A stretch of 64,000 nt of DNA from Microtetraspora niveoalba (lineage in GTDB: Bacteria; Actinomycetota; Actinomycetes; Streptosporangiales; Streptosporangiaceae). Positions 7,544-16,429 of the stretch are shown piece after piece. The translations under genes were made by a program, and so were the position numbers. The DNA lies in assembly GCF_001570405.1 (NCBI RefSeq), contig NZ_BBYM01000019.1, forward strand, positions 250,323-314,322, given 5' to 3'. Position 1 is the first letter of the stretch, and each line of letters starts with the position of its first letter. The notes under the pieces are model-generated. The model was given only the letters and a program-made list of their open reading frames with translations. It was not told the origin of the DNA and searched no databases.

Positions 7544-10500
7544 GTGAGCGTGCTCGACCTCTTCGGCCGGGTGACCAGAGAGTGGTTCACCGGCGCGTTC
7601 GCCGCGCCCACGGCCGCGCAGGAGGGCGCGTGGTCGTCGATCGCGCGCGGTGACAACACTCTGGTCGTCGCTCCGACCGGCTCCGGCAAGACGCTCGCGG
7701 CCTTCCTCTGGTCGCTCGACCGGCTCGCCGCCGAGCACGCCGAGCGCGCCGACGACGAGCGGCCCGAACGGCTGTGCCGGGTGGTGTACGTCTCCCCTCT
7801 CAAGGCCCTGGCTGTGGACGTCGAGCGGAACCTGCGCGCGCCGCTCACCGGGATCAGGCAGACCGCCCGCAGGCTCGGCCTTCCCGTGCCGGAGATCTCC
7901 GTGGCGATCCGCTCGGGTGACACGTCGGCGGAGGACCGGCGCCGGTTCGCGGCCCACCCGTCGGACATCCTGATCACCACGCCGGAGTCGCTGTTCCTCA
8001 TCCTCACCTCCCAGGCGCGCGAGGCGTTGCGAGGAGTGGAGACGGTCATCGTCGACGAGGTGCACGCGGTCGCCGCCACCAAGCGCGGCGCCCATCTCGC
8101 GCTGACCCTGGAGCGGCTCGACGCGCTGCTCCCCCGTCCCGCACAGCGCGTCGGCCTGTCCGCGACCGTACGGCCGGTGTCCGAGGTGGCGACCTTCCTG
8201 GGCGGCGAACGCCCCGCCACGGTGGTGCAGCCGCCCTCGGAGAAGGTCATCGAGGTCGACGTGGTCGTCCCGGTCGAGGACATGACGGAGCTGGCGCCGC
8301 CTCCTCCGGGTATGGACGGCGAGCCGGCCGAGCACCGGCGGAGCATCTGGCCGCACGTGGAGGAGCACCTGCTCGATCTGATCGAGGCACATCGGTCCAC
8401 GATCATCTTCGCCAACTCGCGCCGACTGTCGGAGCGGCTCTGTACCCGCCTCAACGAGCTCGCGGACGAGCGCGCGTTCATCGATCCGGCGGCGGGGCCG
8501 GAATCTCCGCCGTATCCCTCGTCGCGGCAGGCCGAGGCATCGGGCACCGAGCCGCGTTCCGGGACAGCGGGGCCACAGGTCGCGGGCACCCCGGAGTCCG
8601 CCTCGCCATCGCGACCGCCGGAGTGGGAGGAACCGCCCCGGCCCGCAGCGGCTGCCCCGACCGCATCGGCCGCATCGGCCGGAGCGGCCGGAGCCGCCAC
8701 TCCGGCGGCTTCCGGCTCCCGTCCGCGCGCTTCTCTGGGCACCCCGGCCGAGATGATGGCGCAGGCCGGGGCGTCCCGCGGCGCGCCAGCCGAGATCGTG
8801 CGCGCGCACCACGGGTCCGTGTCCAAGGAGGAGCGGTCCCAGATCGAGGAGGCGCTGAAATCGGGCCGGCTGCCCGCCGTCGTCGCCACCTCCAGCCTGG
8901 AGCTGGGCATCGACATGGGCTCGGTCGATCTCGTCGCGTGCGTGGAGTCGCCTCCTAGCGTGGCCAGCGGCCTTCAGCGCATCGGCCGGGCCGGGCACCA
9001 GGTCGGAGCGGTCTCACGAGGAGTGATCTTCCCGAAATACCGCGGCGACCTCGTTCAGACCGCCGTCGTCGCGGAGCGCATGAGGAGCGGCCAGATCGAG
9101 GAGCTGCGCTACCCGCGCAATCCCCTCGACGTACTGGCCCAGCACATCGTCGCGATGACCGCGCTCGACGAGTGGACGGTCGACTCGCTGGAGAGCCTCG
9201 TCAGGAAGGCCGCGCCGTACGCGACGCTGCCGCGCAGCGCGCTGGAGGCGACGCTCGACATGCTCGCCGGGCGATATCCCAGCGAGGAGTTCGCCGAGTT
9301 GCGGCCGCGCATCGTGTGGGACCGGGTGACGGGCACCCTGCGCGGCCGGCCCGGAGCGCAACGGCTCGCCGTCACCAACGGCGGCACGATCCCCGACCGG
9401 GGGCTCTTCGGCGTGTTCCTCGTCGGCGAGCGCGCCTCCCGGGTGGGCGAGCTGGACGAGGAGATGGTCTACGAGTCGCGTGTGGGCGACGTGTTCGTGC
9501 TCGGCGCGACGTCCTGGCGGATCGAGGACATCACCGCCGACCGGGTGCTCGTCTCCCCCGCCCCGGGCCAGCCGGGCAAGCTGCCGTTCTGGCACGGCGA
9601 CGCCCCCGGCCGGCCCGCCGAGCTCGGCCGGGCGATCGGCGCGTTCATCCGGGAGCTGTCCGCCGCGGGCCTCCCGTCCGGTGCCGTGCCCGGGCCCGGT
9701 GAGAAGGACCGGCATACGACGGACGGGAAGGGCCGCCCGGCGGCGCTCGCCTTGGAAGAGGACCGGCCGTCGCGCGGAGAGGGGGCCGCCGCCGCGCGGG
9801 TCAGGCAGGCCGGGCTGGACGACTTCGCCACCGGCAACCTGCTGACCTACCTGGCGGAGCAGCGCGACGCCACCGGGTACGTGCCGGACGACCGCACGCT
9901 GCTCATCGAGCGGTTCCACGACGAGCTGGGCGACTGGCGGGTGGTGATCCACTCGCCGTACGGCGCCCGGGTGCACGCGCCGTGGGCGCTCGCCATCGGG
10001 CGGCGGCTGCGCGAGCGCTACGGCCTCGACGTGCAGGCGATCCATTCCGACGACGGCATCGTGCTGCGCATCCCGGACACGCTCGACGAGCCGCCCTCCG
10101 ATGTGGCGGCGTTCGACGCGGACGAGATCGAGCAGATCGTCACCGAGGAGCTCGGCGGCTCGGCCCTGTTCGCCGCGCGGTTCCGCGAGTGCGCCGGGCG
10201 TTCCCTGCTGCTGCCGCGCCGTACGCCCGGGCGGCGGACCCCGCTCTGGCAGCAACGCCAGCGCGCCGCGCATCTGCTGGGGGTGGCGAGCAAGTACGCG
10301 GGGTTCCCCGTCGTGCTGGAAACCATGCGTGAATGCCTTCAGGACGTCTTCGACGTCCCCGGGCTGGTCCAGCTCATGCGGGACATCGCGTCCCGCCGGG
10401 TCCGGCTGGTCGAGGTCGAGACCGCCCAGGCGTCGCCGTTCGCCGCGTCGCTGCTGTTCAACTATGTCGGCGCGTTCATGTACGAGGGGGACGCGCCGCT

Positions 10501-12580
10501 GGCCGAGCGCCGGGCGCAGGCCCTCGCCCTCGACACCGCGCTGCTCGCCGAGTTGCTCGGGCAGGCGGACCTGCGTGAGCTGCTCGACCCCGACGTGATC
10601 GTCGAGGTCGAGCGGGAGCTGGCCCGGCTGGACCGGCCGCTTCGTGATCCTGAGGACCTGGCCGACCTGCTTCGCACCCACGGTCCACTGCTGGCGCAGG
10701 ACGTGTCGATCCGCGAGGGCGACCCGGCGTGGCTGGCCGAGCTGGAGCGGGCCCGCAGGGCGATCCGGGTGCGCATCGCGGGTGAGGATCAGTGGGCCGC
10801 CGTCGAGGACGCCTGGCGGCTGCGCGACGCCCTCGGCACACCCCTTCCCGTCGGCGTGCCGCAGGAGTTCCTCGACGCCCCGACCACCGGTTCTGCGTCC
10901 GGCTCGGCGCCGGGTTCCCGACCCGGCTCCGCGACGCGGCCGGATCCGCTGGCCGACCTGGTGGCCCGCCACGCCCGTACGCGCGGGCCCTTCCACGCCG
11001 GTACGGCCGCCGCCCGCTTCGGGGTCGGCATAGCGGTGGTCGGCGAGGCGCTGCGCCGCCTCGCGGCTGCCGGCCGGGTCGTGTCTGGCGAGTTCCGCCC
11101 CGGCGGGCGCGGCGAGGAGTGGTGCGACGCCGAGGTGCTGCGGATGTTGCGCCGCAGGTCACTGGCCCGGCTCCGCAAGGAGGTCGAACCGGTCCCGCCC
11201 GAGACGCTCGCGACGTTCCTGCCCGCGTGGCACGGCGTCGCACCCGCGCGGCCGTCCCATGAGCACGGCGTCGGAGGCGGACCTCGCGGCGGCTCCGCTC
11301 GGGCGATGGACGACCTGGTCAACGCGATCGAGCGGCTCCAAGGGGCGGCGGTTCCCGCCTCGGCGCTGGAGACCCTGATCCTGCCGGGTCGGGTGCCGGG
11401 ATACTCCCCCGCGCTGCTCGACGAGCTGACCGCGTCCGGCGACGTCATCTGGGCGGGCCAGGGGTCGCTGCCGGGCGGCGACGGATGGGTGTCGCTCTAC
11501 TTCGCCGACACGGCTCCGCTGCTGCTCCCCGAGCCTGCCGCGATCACGATGACACCGCTGCACGAGGGCGTCCTGACCGCGCTCGGTGGAGGGGGCGCGC
11601 TCTTCTTCCGCGAGTTGTCCAATCGGATGGCCTCCCTGACGATCGGCACGTCCGGTCCCGGCGACGCCGCACCCGACGATCCGGCCCTGGCGGCCGCGCT
11701 GTGGGACCTGGTCTGGTCGGGGCGGGTCACCGGCGACACGCTCGCTCCGCTGCGGTCGACGCTCGGCTCCGGGCGGCCCGCGCACCGGCCTCCGGCGAGC
11801 CGGTCGCTGCGGCGTCGGGCGGTGCTGCCCACACGCAGCGGTCCGCCGACGGTCAGCGGCAGGTGGTGGCTGCTGCCCGCGCCCTCAGACGACGGCACAC
11901 AACGGGCGCACGCCCAGGCCGAGGTCCTGCTCGAACGGCACGGCGTGCTGACGAGGGGCGCGGTCGGCGCGGAACGGCTGCCCGGCGGCTTCTCCGCCGT
12001 CTACCAGGTGCTGCGGGCGTTCGAGGAGAGCGGCCGCTGCCGGCGGGGCTACTTCGTCGAGGGGCTCGGCGGCGCGCAGTTCGCGCTGGCGGGGGCCGTG
12101 GACCGGATGCGGGCCATGTCACCCACCGCCTCAGCGCCGGCGACCGGTTCCGCACCGCTGGAGGACCTGTGGACGACGCCGGCGCCACGCGCACCCCGAC
12201 GTGTGGTGGTGCTGGCCGCGGCCGACCCGGCCAACCCGTACGGCGCGGCTCTGCCGTGGCCCGACCGGCCCGGGGAAGTCACCCACAAACCGGGCCGTAA
12301 GGCGGGTGCCCTCGTGGTCCTGGTCGAGGGGCGGCTCGTGCTCTACGTGGAGCGGGGCGGCAAGACGCTGCTCTCCTTCGGAGCGGACGGCGGAGGCGAC
12401 AACGGCGACGAGCTCCAGGCGGCGGTCGACGCACTGGCCCTGGCGGTGCGGGAAGGGGCACTGGGCAAGCTCACGGTCGAGCGAGCCGACGGCACGGTGA
12501 TCACGGACTCGCCCCTCGCCGCCGCGCTGGAGGCGGCCGGGTTCCATCCGACGCCGAAGGGGCTGCGGATCCGCGCCTGA
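7544..12580 (+). CDS. lhr: Lhr, large superfamily 2 helicase
   Basis: Lhr is a 3'-to-5' ATP-dependent translocase that unwinds DNA and RNA:DNA hybrids, linked to DNA repair. The 1678-aa protein has Walker A (APTGSGKTLAAF, residues ~43-54), DEVH motif II (VDEVHAV), SAT motif III, and HRIGRAGH-type motif VI (LQRIGRAGHQVG). The winged-helix and Lhr-specific C-terminal domains follow. A ~100-residue Ala/Pro/Ser-rich insertion (residues ~310-410) interrupts helicase domain 2 before the RAHHGS motif, so the protein is longer than the ~1500 aa usual for bacterial Lhr. The GTG start has only a weak ribosome-binding site. In many actinomycetes lhr lies beside nei2 near recA; here the two are 26 kb apart. 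Confidence 0.95.
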   Translation: MSVLDLFGRVTREWFTGAFAAPTAAQEGAWSSIARGDNTLVVAPTGSGKTLAAFLWSLDRLAAEHAERADDERPERLCRVVYVSPLKALAVDVERNLRAPLTGIRQTARRLGLPVPEISVAIRSGDTSAEDRRRFAAHPSDILITTPESLFLILTSQAREALRGVETVIVDEVHAVAATKRGAHLALTLERLDALLPRPAQRVGLSATVRPVSEVATFLGGERPATVVQPPSEKVIEVDVVVPVEDMTELAPPPPGMDGEPAEHRRSIWPHVEEHLLDLIEAHRSTIIFANSRRLSERLCTRLNELADERAFIDPAAGPESPPYPSSRQAEASGTEPRSGTAGPQVAGTPESASPSRPPEWEEPPRPAAAAPTASAASAGAAGAATPAASGSRPRASLGTPAEMMAQAGASRGAPAEIVRAHHGSVSKEERSQIEEALKSGRLPAVVATSSLELGIDMGSVDLVACVESPPSVASGLQRIGRAGHQVGAVSRGVIFPKYRGDLVQTAVVAERMRSGQIEELRYPRNPLDVLAQHIVAMTALDEWTVDSLESLVRKAAPYATLPRSALEATLDMLAGRYPSEEFAELRPRIVWDRVTGTLRGRPGAQRLAVTNGGTIPDRGLFGVFLVGERASRVGELDEEMVYESRVGDVFVLGATSWRIEDITADRVLVSPAPGQPGKLPFWHGDAPGRPAELGRAIGAFIRELSAAGLPSGAVPGPGEKDRHTTDGKGRPAALALEEDRPSRGEGAAAARVRQAGLDDFATGNLLTYLAEQRDATGYVPDDRTLLIERFHDELGDWRVVIHSPYGARVHAPWALAIGRRLRERYGLDVQAIHSDDGIVLRIPDTLDEPPSDVAAFDADEIEQIVTEELGGSALFAARFRECAGRSLLLPRRTPGRRTPLWQQRQRAAHLLGVASKYAGFPVVLETMRECLQDVFDVPGLVQLMRDIASRRVRLVEVETAQASPFAASLLFNYVGAFMYEGDAPLAERRAQALALDTALLAELLGQADLRELLDPDVIVEVERELARLDRPLRDPEDLADLLRTHGPLLAQDVSIREGDPAWLAELERARRAIRVRIAGEDQWAAVEDAWRLRDALGTPLPVGVPQEFLDAPTTGSASGSAPGSRPGSATRPDPLADLVARHARTRGPFHAGTAAARFGVGIAVVGEALRRLAAAGRVVSGEFRPGGRGEEWCDAEVLRMLRRRSLARLRKEVEPVPPETLATFLPAWHGVAPARPSHEHGVGGGPRGGSARAMDDLVNAIERLQGAAVPASALETLILPGRVPGYSPALLDELTASGDVIWAGQGSLPGGDGWVSLYFADTAPLLLPEPAAITMTPLHEGVLTALGGGGALFFRELSNRMASLTIGTSGPGDAAPDDPALAAALWDLVWSGRVTGDTLAPLRSTLGSGRPAHRPPASRSLRRRAVLPTRSGPPTVSGRWWLLPAPSDDGTQRAHAQAEVLLERHGVLTRGAVGAERLPGGFSAVYQVLRAFEESGRCRRGYFVEGLGGAQFALAGAVDRMRAMSPTASAPATGSAPLEDLWTTPAPRAPRRVVVLAAADPANPYGAALPWPDRPGEVTHKPGRKAGALVVLVEGRLVLYVERGGKTLLSFGADGGGDNGDELQAAVDALALAVREGALGKLTVERADGTVITDSPLAAALEAAGFHPTPKGLRIRA

Positions 12581-12607
12581 GCGGCCGGACGGATGCCCTT
12601 GGCCCGT

Positions 12608-12634
12608 CCGCCCTCGCCCCCAGGCCGAGGGCGG
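12608..12634. terminator. Bidirectional terminator between lhr and the E2 gene
   Basis: A perfect 9-bp stem CCGCCCTCG/CGAGGGCGG (12608-12616 with 12626-12634) with a 9-nt loop, 28 nt after the lhr stop. It lies between convergent genes. Confidence 0.7.
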
Positions 12635-12694
12635 GGGCGGGGGCGGGGGGCCTGGTAAGCACGCCGGACCTGGTGCGGCATCAAGCCGGAAAGG

Positions 12695-14440
12695 TCAGGA
12701 GACGGCAGCCTTCGGCTCCTCGAGCAGGTGCTTGAGAGCGCGGAGGAACAGTGCGGCGTCCCTGCCGTTGATCAGCCTGTGATCGTAGGCGAGCCCGATG
12801 TCGACGACCGTCCGGCTGACCACCTCACCCGCGTCGAGCCGGAGCTCGGCCTGGGGGGTCGTCACCGCGAGCGCGCACACGTGACCCGGGAAGATCAGCG
12901 GGATCGCGAGCGTGACGTCGCCGTCGTGATGCAAGGTCACGACGATGTTGGCCCCGGCCAGGTCGCTCTCGCGGAAGTTCCCCGTGACCGCCGCCAGGCG
13001 GTACTCCATCAGACGGGTCGCGACTTCCCGAACCGTACGGCGGGCGGCATCGTGGACGACCGGGACGTAGAGCCCCGCGCCGGCGTCCATCGTGACGCCG
13101 ACGTGCGGGGCCTCCGCCGTCCTGGCAGAACCCTCACCGACGAGCGTGGCGTAGAACAGCGGGAACGCCTCGTGAAGCCGGGCCGCCGCGCAGGTCACGA
13201 GTTCGGGCAGGCCGACCGGCCGCCTGATCTCCCGGGTCAGCCGGGCCCCCATCTCCAGCGCCGCCCCGATGTCGATCTTCACGGCCGTGTACGCCGCCGG
13301 GATGGTCTCGTGCGAAGAGCGCACCGCCCGCGCCACCGCCCGTTGCACGCGCGAGAGCTCGTACGGCGCGCCCGTGGCGTCGGCGGCGGGACCGACGGGC
13401 ACGGAGCCTGTGGGTCCCGAGCCTGTGACGGCGAGACCAGTGGCAGCCGGACCCGCGAGGGCGGAACTGGTGGTGGCAGGAGCGGGACCGGTGGCGACAG
13501 GACCGGCGACGGTAGGGCCAGTGGTAGCCGCCCCATCGGGCGCTGGGCCATCGGGCGCTGGGCCATCGGGCGCTGGGCCATCGGGCGCGGGACCGTCGGA
13601 TGCGGGGGCGGCGGGCGCGGGGACGGGTGCGGGGGGCAGCGTACGACCGGCCATGAGCCGTTCGACATCCGCCCGGCGCACGACGGAGACGCCGAGTGCG
13701 CGCACCTCCACCGGGTGGATGCCGAGCTCGTCGATCAGCTCCTGGGCGGGCACGGTGATCAGAGGCTCCTGAGGCATCCCCCCGCCAGGTGCCCGGCCCG
13801 CCCCGAACCCGGCATCGCCCCCGAACGGACCATTCCCTGACGGAGAATTCGCTCCGGGCGCTGAACGCCCGGTGGACGTGTGAGCCGTGTCCGCTGACTC
13901 ATGCCGGACTGGGATCGCCCCGCCACCGAGACCACGGCCGAAAGCGCCATCGGAGCCACCGGAAGCGCCGCCAGGACCACCAGGACCACCACCAAGACCA
14001 CCACCAGGAGCACCGGGAGCACCGGGAGCACCGGCGATATCAAGGGCAACACCACCAGGACCACCGACGGTGCCGCCAAGACCTCCAAGACCTGCAAGAC
14101 CGCCAGGACCACCAGGACCGCCATCACCAGCACCGGGAGCACCGTTGAGATCGGGGGCGGGGGCGGCGTTCCCGGGTGTGCCCGACGGTAGGGGCGCGGG
14201 CCGCTCTCCTTCCGTCGTGAGGCGGGCGATCACGGCACCGGGCGGGCAGTCGGCGTTCACTGGAAGCGTGTGCCAGACGAACCCGTCCTCCTCGGCGACC
14301 AGTTCCTCCGTGGCCTTGGACGTCTCCAGGAGCACGATGGGATCGCCCGCCCCTGCCCGCTGCCCGTCCCCGACGATCCACTCGACGACGACGTACGAGG
14401 TGTCGTTGCTGTTGAACTTCGGCACCCGGATATCAGTCAC
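12695..14440 (-). CDS. E2 acyltransferase of a 2-oxo-acid dehydrogenase complex, atypical catalytic motif
   Basis: 581 aa. An N-terminal lipoyl domain has lipoyl Lys42 in ETSKATEE. A long Gly/Pro/Ala linker follows, with collagen-like GAP repeats. A peripheral-subunit-binding domain spans ~LITVPAQELIDELGIHPVEVRALG...RRADVERLMAG. A second linker contains APDGP repeats. The acyltransferase domain covers the last ~225 residues. In standard E2 the active site is HxxxDG; here it reads H554-R-L-I-N558-G, so the catalytic Asp is Asn. This E2 would carry the acyl group from E1 on its lipoyl arm. Whether it transfers to CoA or to a carrier protein is open. GTG start, overlapping the E1 beta stop by 8 nt; last gene of the leftward operon. 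No E3 gene is present nearby. Confidence 0.88.
   Translation of the reverse strand: MTDIRVPKFNSNDTSYVVVEWIVGDGQRAGAGDPIVLLETSKATEELVAEEDGFVWHTLPVNADCPPGAVIARLTTEGERPAPLPSGTPGNAAPAPDLNGAPGAGDGGPGGPGGLAGLGGLGGTVGGPGGVALDIAGAPGAPGAPGGGLGGGPGGPGGASGGSDGAFGRGLGGGAIPVRHESADTAHTSTGRSAPGANSPSGNGPFGGDAGFGAGRAPGGGMPQEPLITVPAQELIDELGIHPVEVRALGVSVVRRADVERLMAGRTLPPAPVPAPAAPASDGPAPDGPAPDGPAPDGPAPDGAATTGPTVAGPVATGPAPATTSSALAGPAATGLAVTGSGPTGSVPVGPAADATGAPYELSRVQRAVARAVRSSHETIPAAYTAVKIDIGAALEMGARLTREIRRPVGLPELVTCAAARLHEAFPLFYATLVGEGSARTAEAPHVGVTMDAGAGLYVPVVHDAARRTVREVATRLMEYRLAAVTGNFRESDLAGANIVVTLHHDGDVTLAIPLIFPGHVCALAVTTPQAELRLDAGEVVSRTVVDIGLAYDHRLINGRDAALFLRALKHLLEEPKAAVS
13533..13592. repeat. 15-nt tandem repeat, about four copies, in the E2 linker
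   Basis: The unit CCATCGGGCGCTGGG occurs three times exactly (13533-13577) and a fourth time with changes at its end (13578-13592). On the coding strand it gives repeated APDGP pentapeptides in the flexible linker. In-frame unit length means copy number can vary without breaking the gene. Confidence 0.85.
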
Positions 14441-15512
14441 GAAGGGCCTCCAGCACCGCGTCGTAGATGGCGGACTCCTGCACGAGCACGCGGCTCTCCA
14501 GGTGGGTGGCGGCGGGGATCACGCTGTCGGCGGAGCTGATCTGGACCACGGGCCGCCGCAGCTCGCGCCACATCAGCCGATGGATGCGGTGCGCGACCTC
14601 GCTCCCCCAGGTGCCGCCTTCGGTTCCCTCCTCCACCACCAGTACGGCTCTCGCCGCGCGCAGCCCGGCCCGCAGCCGCGCGGCGCCGGAACCCTGCACC
14701 CCGGGCGAAGCCGACAGGCTCGAACCCGGCGACGCGGGCGAGTCGGCGTCGTCGAAGATGTCGAACGGGTACAGCCGCGAGGGCACGTACAGGCAGCAGG
14801 TCACCTCGTGCTCCAGCAGCAGGGCGCGCATGGCCCGGGTCGCCCGCTCCACCATGCCGCCGGGCGCGACGATGACGCAGTCGGCCGCCTCCGGGTCGTC
14901 GAGGAAGACGCGCGCGACGCCGACCCCCGCGTTCCCCGCCGCCACCATGTCGTACCGGAACGGCTCGAGAACGTCGAACATGGTCCGGGTGTAGAGCACC
15001 TTGTCCTCGAAGAACACGGACGGCTCGCCCGAGGCCAGCATGGCGCCGACGACCGCGCGGTTGTCGTGCAGCGGTGACATCTCATAGACGGACAGCCCCG
15101 GCACGCCGATGAAGTGCTTCTGCATGCTCTGGCTGTGGGTCGGCCCGTACCCGCGTCCTCCTCCGGTGGGGCAGCGGACGACCATCCTCATCGGCACGCG
15201 GGACCCGTACATCGAGCCGGACTTGGCGGCGAAGTTGACGATCGGGTCGAAGGCGAGCGCCACGAAGTCGCCGAACATGATCTCGACGATGGCCGCGTCC
15301 CCGCAAAGGGCGAGGCCGGCGGCCAGTCCGGTGATGCCGGCCTCGCTGATGGGCGTGCCGAGCACACGGCCGGGAAACCGGCTGGACAGCCCCTTCGTGA
15401 TCTTGAACGCGCCTCCGTAGGGATCGAGGATGTCCTCGCCGATCACGTAGGTCGTGGGGTGGGCCTCCAGGACACCGTGCAGGGCCGCGTTGAGATTCTC
15501 CGCTACGCGCAT
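14433..15512 (-). CDS. E1 beta subunit of a 2-oxo-acid dehydrogenase
   Basis: Pairs with the E1 alpha gene upstream to form the thiamin-diphosphate-dependent decarboxylating E1 component. 359 aa from the ATG at 15512 (MRVAENLNAALHGVLEAHPT). Transketolase-like pyrimidine-binding domain features are present: VIGEDI, GTPISEAGITGLAAGLAL, EIMFGDF, and PTGGGRGYGPTHSQS. The C-terminal transketolase domain follows, after an 18-residue Ser/Pro-rich stretch that looks like an insertion. The start lies inside the end of E1 alpha (10-nt overlap; a GTG 9 nt farther upstream is possible). Substrate cannot be told from sequence. The setting next to NRPS genes suggests a role in making an acyl starter or extender rather than central metabolism. 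Confidence 0.88.
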   Translation of the reverse strand: MRVAENLNAALHGVLEAHPTTYVIGEDILDPYGGAFKITKGLSSRFPGRVLGTPISEAGITGLAAGLALCGDAAIVEIMFGDFVALAFDPIVNFAAKSGSMYGSRVPMRMVVRCPTGGGRGYGPTHSQSMQKHFIGVPGLSVYEMSPLHDNRAVVGAMLASGEPSVFFEDKVLYTRTMFDVLEPFRYDMVAAGNAGVGVARVFLDDPEAADCVIVAPGGMVERATRAMRALLLEHEVTCCLYVPSRLYPFDIFDDADSPASPGSSLSASPGVQGSGAARLRAGLRAARAVLVVEEGTEGGTWGSEVAHRIHRLMWRELRRPVVQISSADSVIPAATHLESRVLVQESAIYDAVLEALRD

Positions 15513-16429
15513 GGGTCCCACCTCGACTGCGGGCGGGCGCAGACCTCCTCGACGAGCGCCGCCACGCGGGCCCGCTGGGCCTCGTCCGCGCGGGCGAACC
15601 GGCGGGGGTCGGCTTGCGCGAGCCGCCGGTACCAGTCGTGGGCCTCGGCGTCCCGCACCACCTCGCGGGGACGGGTGTCGTCACCCTTGCTGTGCGGACC
15701 GAGCCGCTGGGTGGCGAACTCGACGACCAGCGGCCGGTTCTCCAGCCGCACCTCGGACACGAGCGGGGCGAGCTCCTCCCTGATCAGGGTGACGTCGGAG
15801 GTGTCCACGCGGTAGTGACGCGCTCCGAACGCCTCTGCCCTGCCCCGTACGGTGCCGGCCATCTGCCGGGCGGTCGGGGTGGACTGGGCGATCCCGTTGT
15901 GCTCGACGACCACGAGGAGCGGCAGCCGCCAGAGCGAGGCGATGTTGAGCGCCTCGTAGACGGCGCCCTCGCCCCAGGTGCCGTCGCCGATGTAGACGCA
16001 GGCCAGGGAGCCGGGCGAGGTGTTCTTCAGGTGCAGGGCGACTCCCGTGGCCACCGGGAGGCTCTCCCCCTGCACGCCGGTGGACATGTAGCGGTCACGG
16101 AAGATGTGCTGGCTGCCGCCGACCCCGCGGCAGACCGCTCCCTCCCTGCCCATGATCTCGGCGAGCAGCCCGGCCGGGTCCTCGAAGCGCGCGAGGTAGT
16201 GGCCGTGCCCCCGATGGTTGCTGAAGACGTAATCCGTCTCGCCGAGCAGCGGACGGAGGGAGACGGGCACGTACTCCTGCCCGAGGCAGGTGTGCGTGGT
16301 GCCGTCGATCCGCCCCTGGCCGAACAGGTCGAGCAGAGCCAGCTCGAAGTGCCTGATCAGGAGCAGCAGGTCGAGATCGCCGTCGTCCGGCAACGGCGGG
16401 CGGGCGAGTACGGCGGAGGACTCGGTCAC
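15503..16429 (-). CDS. E1 alpha subunit of a 2-oxo-acid dehydrogenase
   Basis: 308 aa from the GTG at 16429. The ThDP-binding motif GDG...N is intact: GDGTWGEGAVYEALNIASLW followed by RLPLLVVVEHNG. The regions HTCLGQEYVPV and GVGGSQHIF are typical of the alpha subunit. The C-terminal helical region is present. GTGA overlap with the C-T didomain stop couples their translation, so the enzyme is probably made alongside the NRPS components. An upstream ATG-containing frame is just a continuation of the reading frame over the C-T gene. E1 proteins in natural-product loci are known to make acyl-CoAs from keto acids (for example the phenylglyoxylate step of phenylglycine biosynthesis); a similar role is inferred here. 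Confidence 0.9.
   Translation of the reverse strand: MTESSAVLARPPLPDDGDLDLLLLIRHFELALLDLFGQGRIDGTTHTCLGQEYVPVSLRPLLGETDYVFSNHRGHGHYLARFEDPAGLLAEIMGREGAVCRGVGGSQHIFRDRYMSTGVQGESLPVATGVALHLKNTSPGSLACVYIGDGTWGEGAVYEALNIASLWRLPLLVVVEHNGIAQSTPTARQMAGTVRGRAEAFGARHYRVDTSDVTLIREELAPLVSEVRLENRPLVVEFATQRLGPHSKGDDTRPREVVRDAEAHDWYRRLAQADPRRFARADEAQRARVAALVEEVCARPQSRWDPCA

Noticed and set aside
13533-13592. Tandem repeats as a possible CRISPR or mobile element
   Set aside because: Units are contiguous, 15 nt, in frame and inside a protein linker. There are no spacers and no cas genes.
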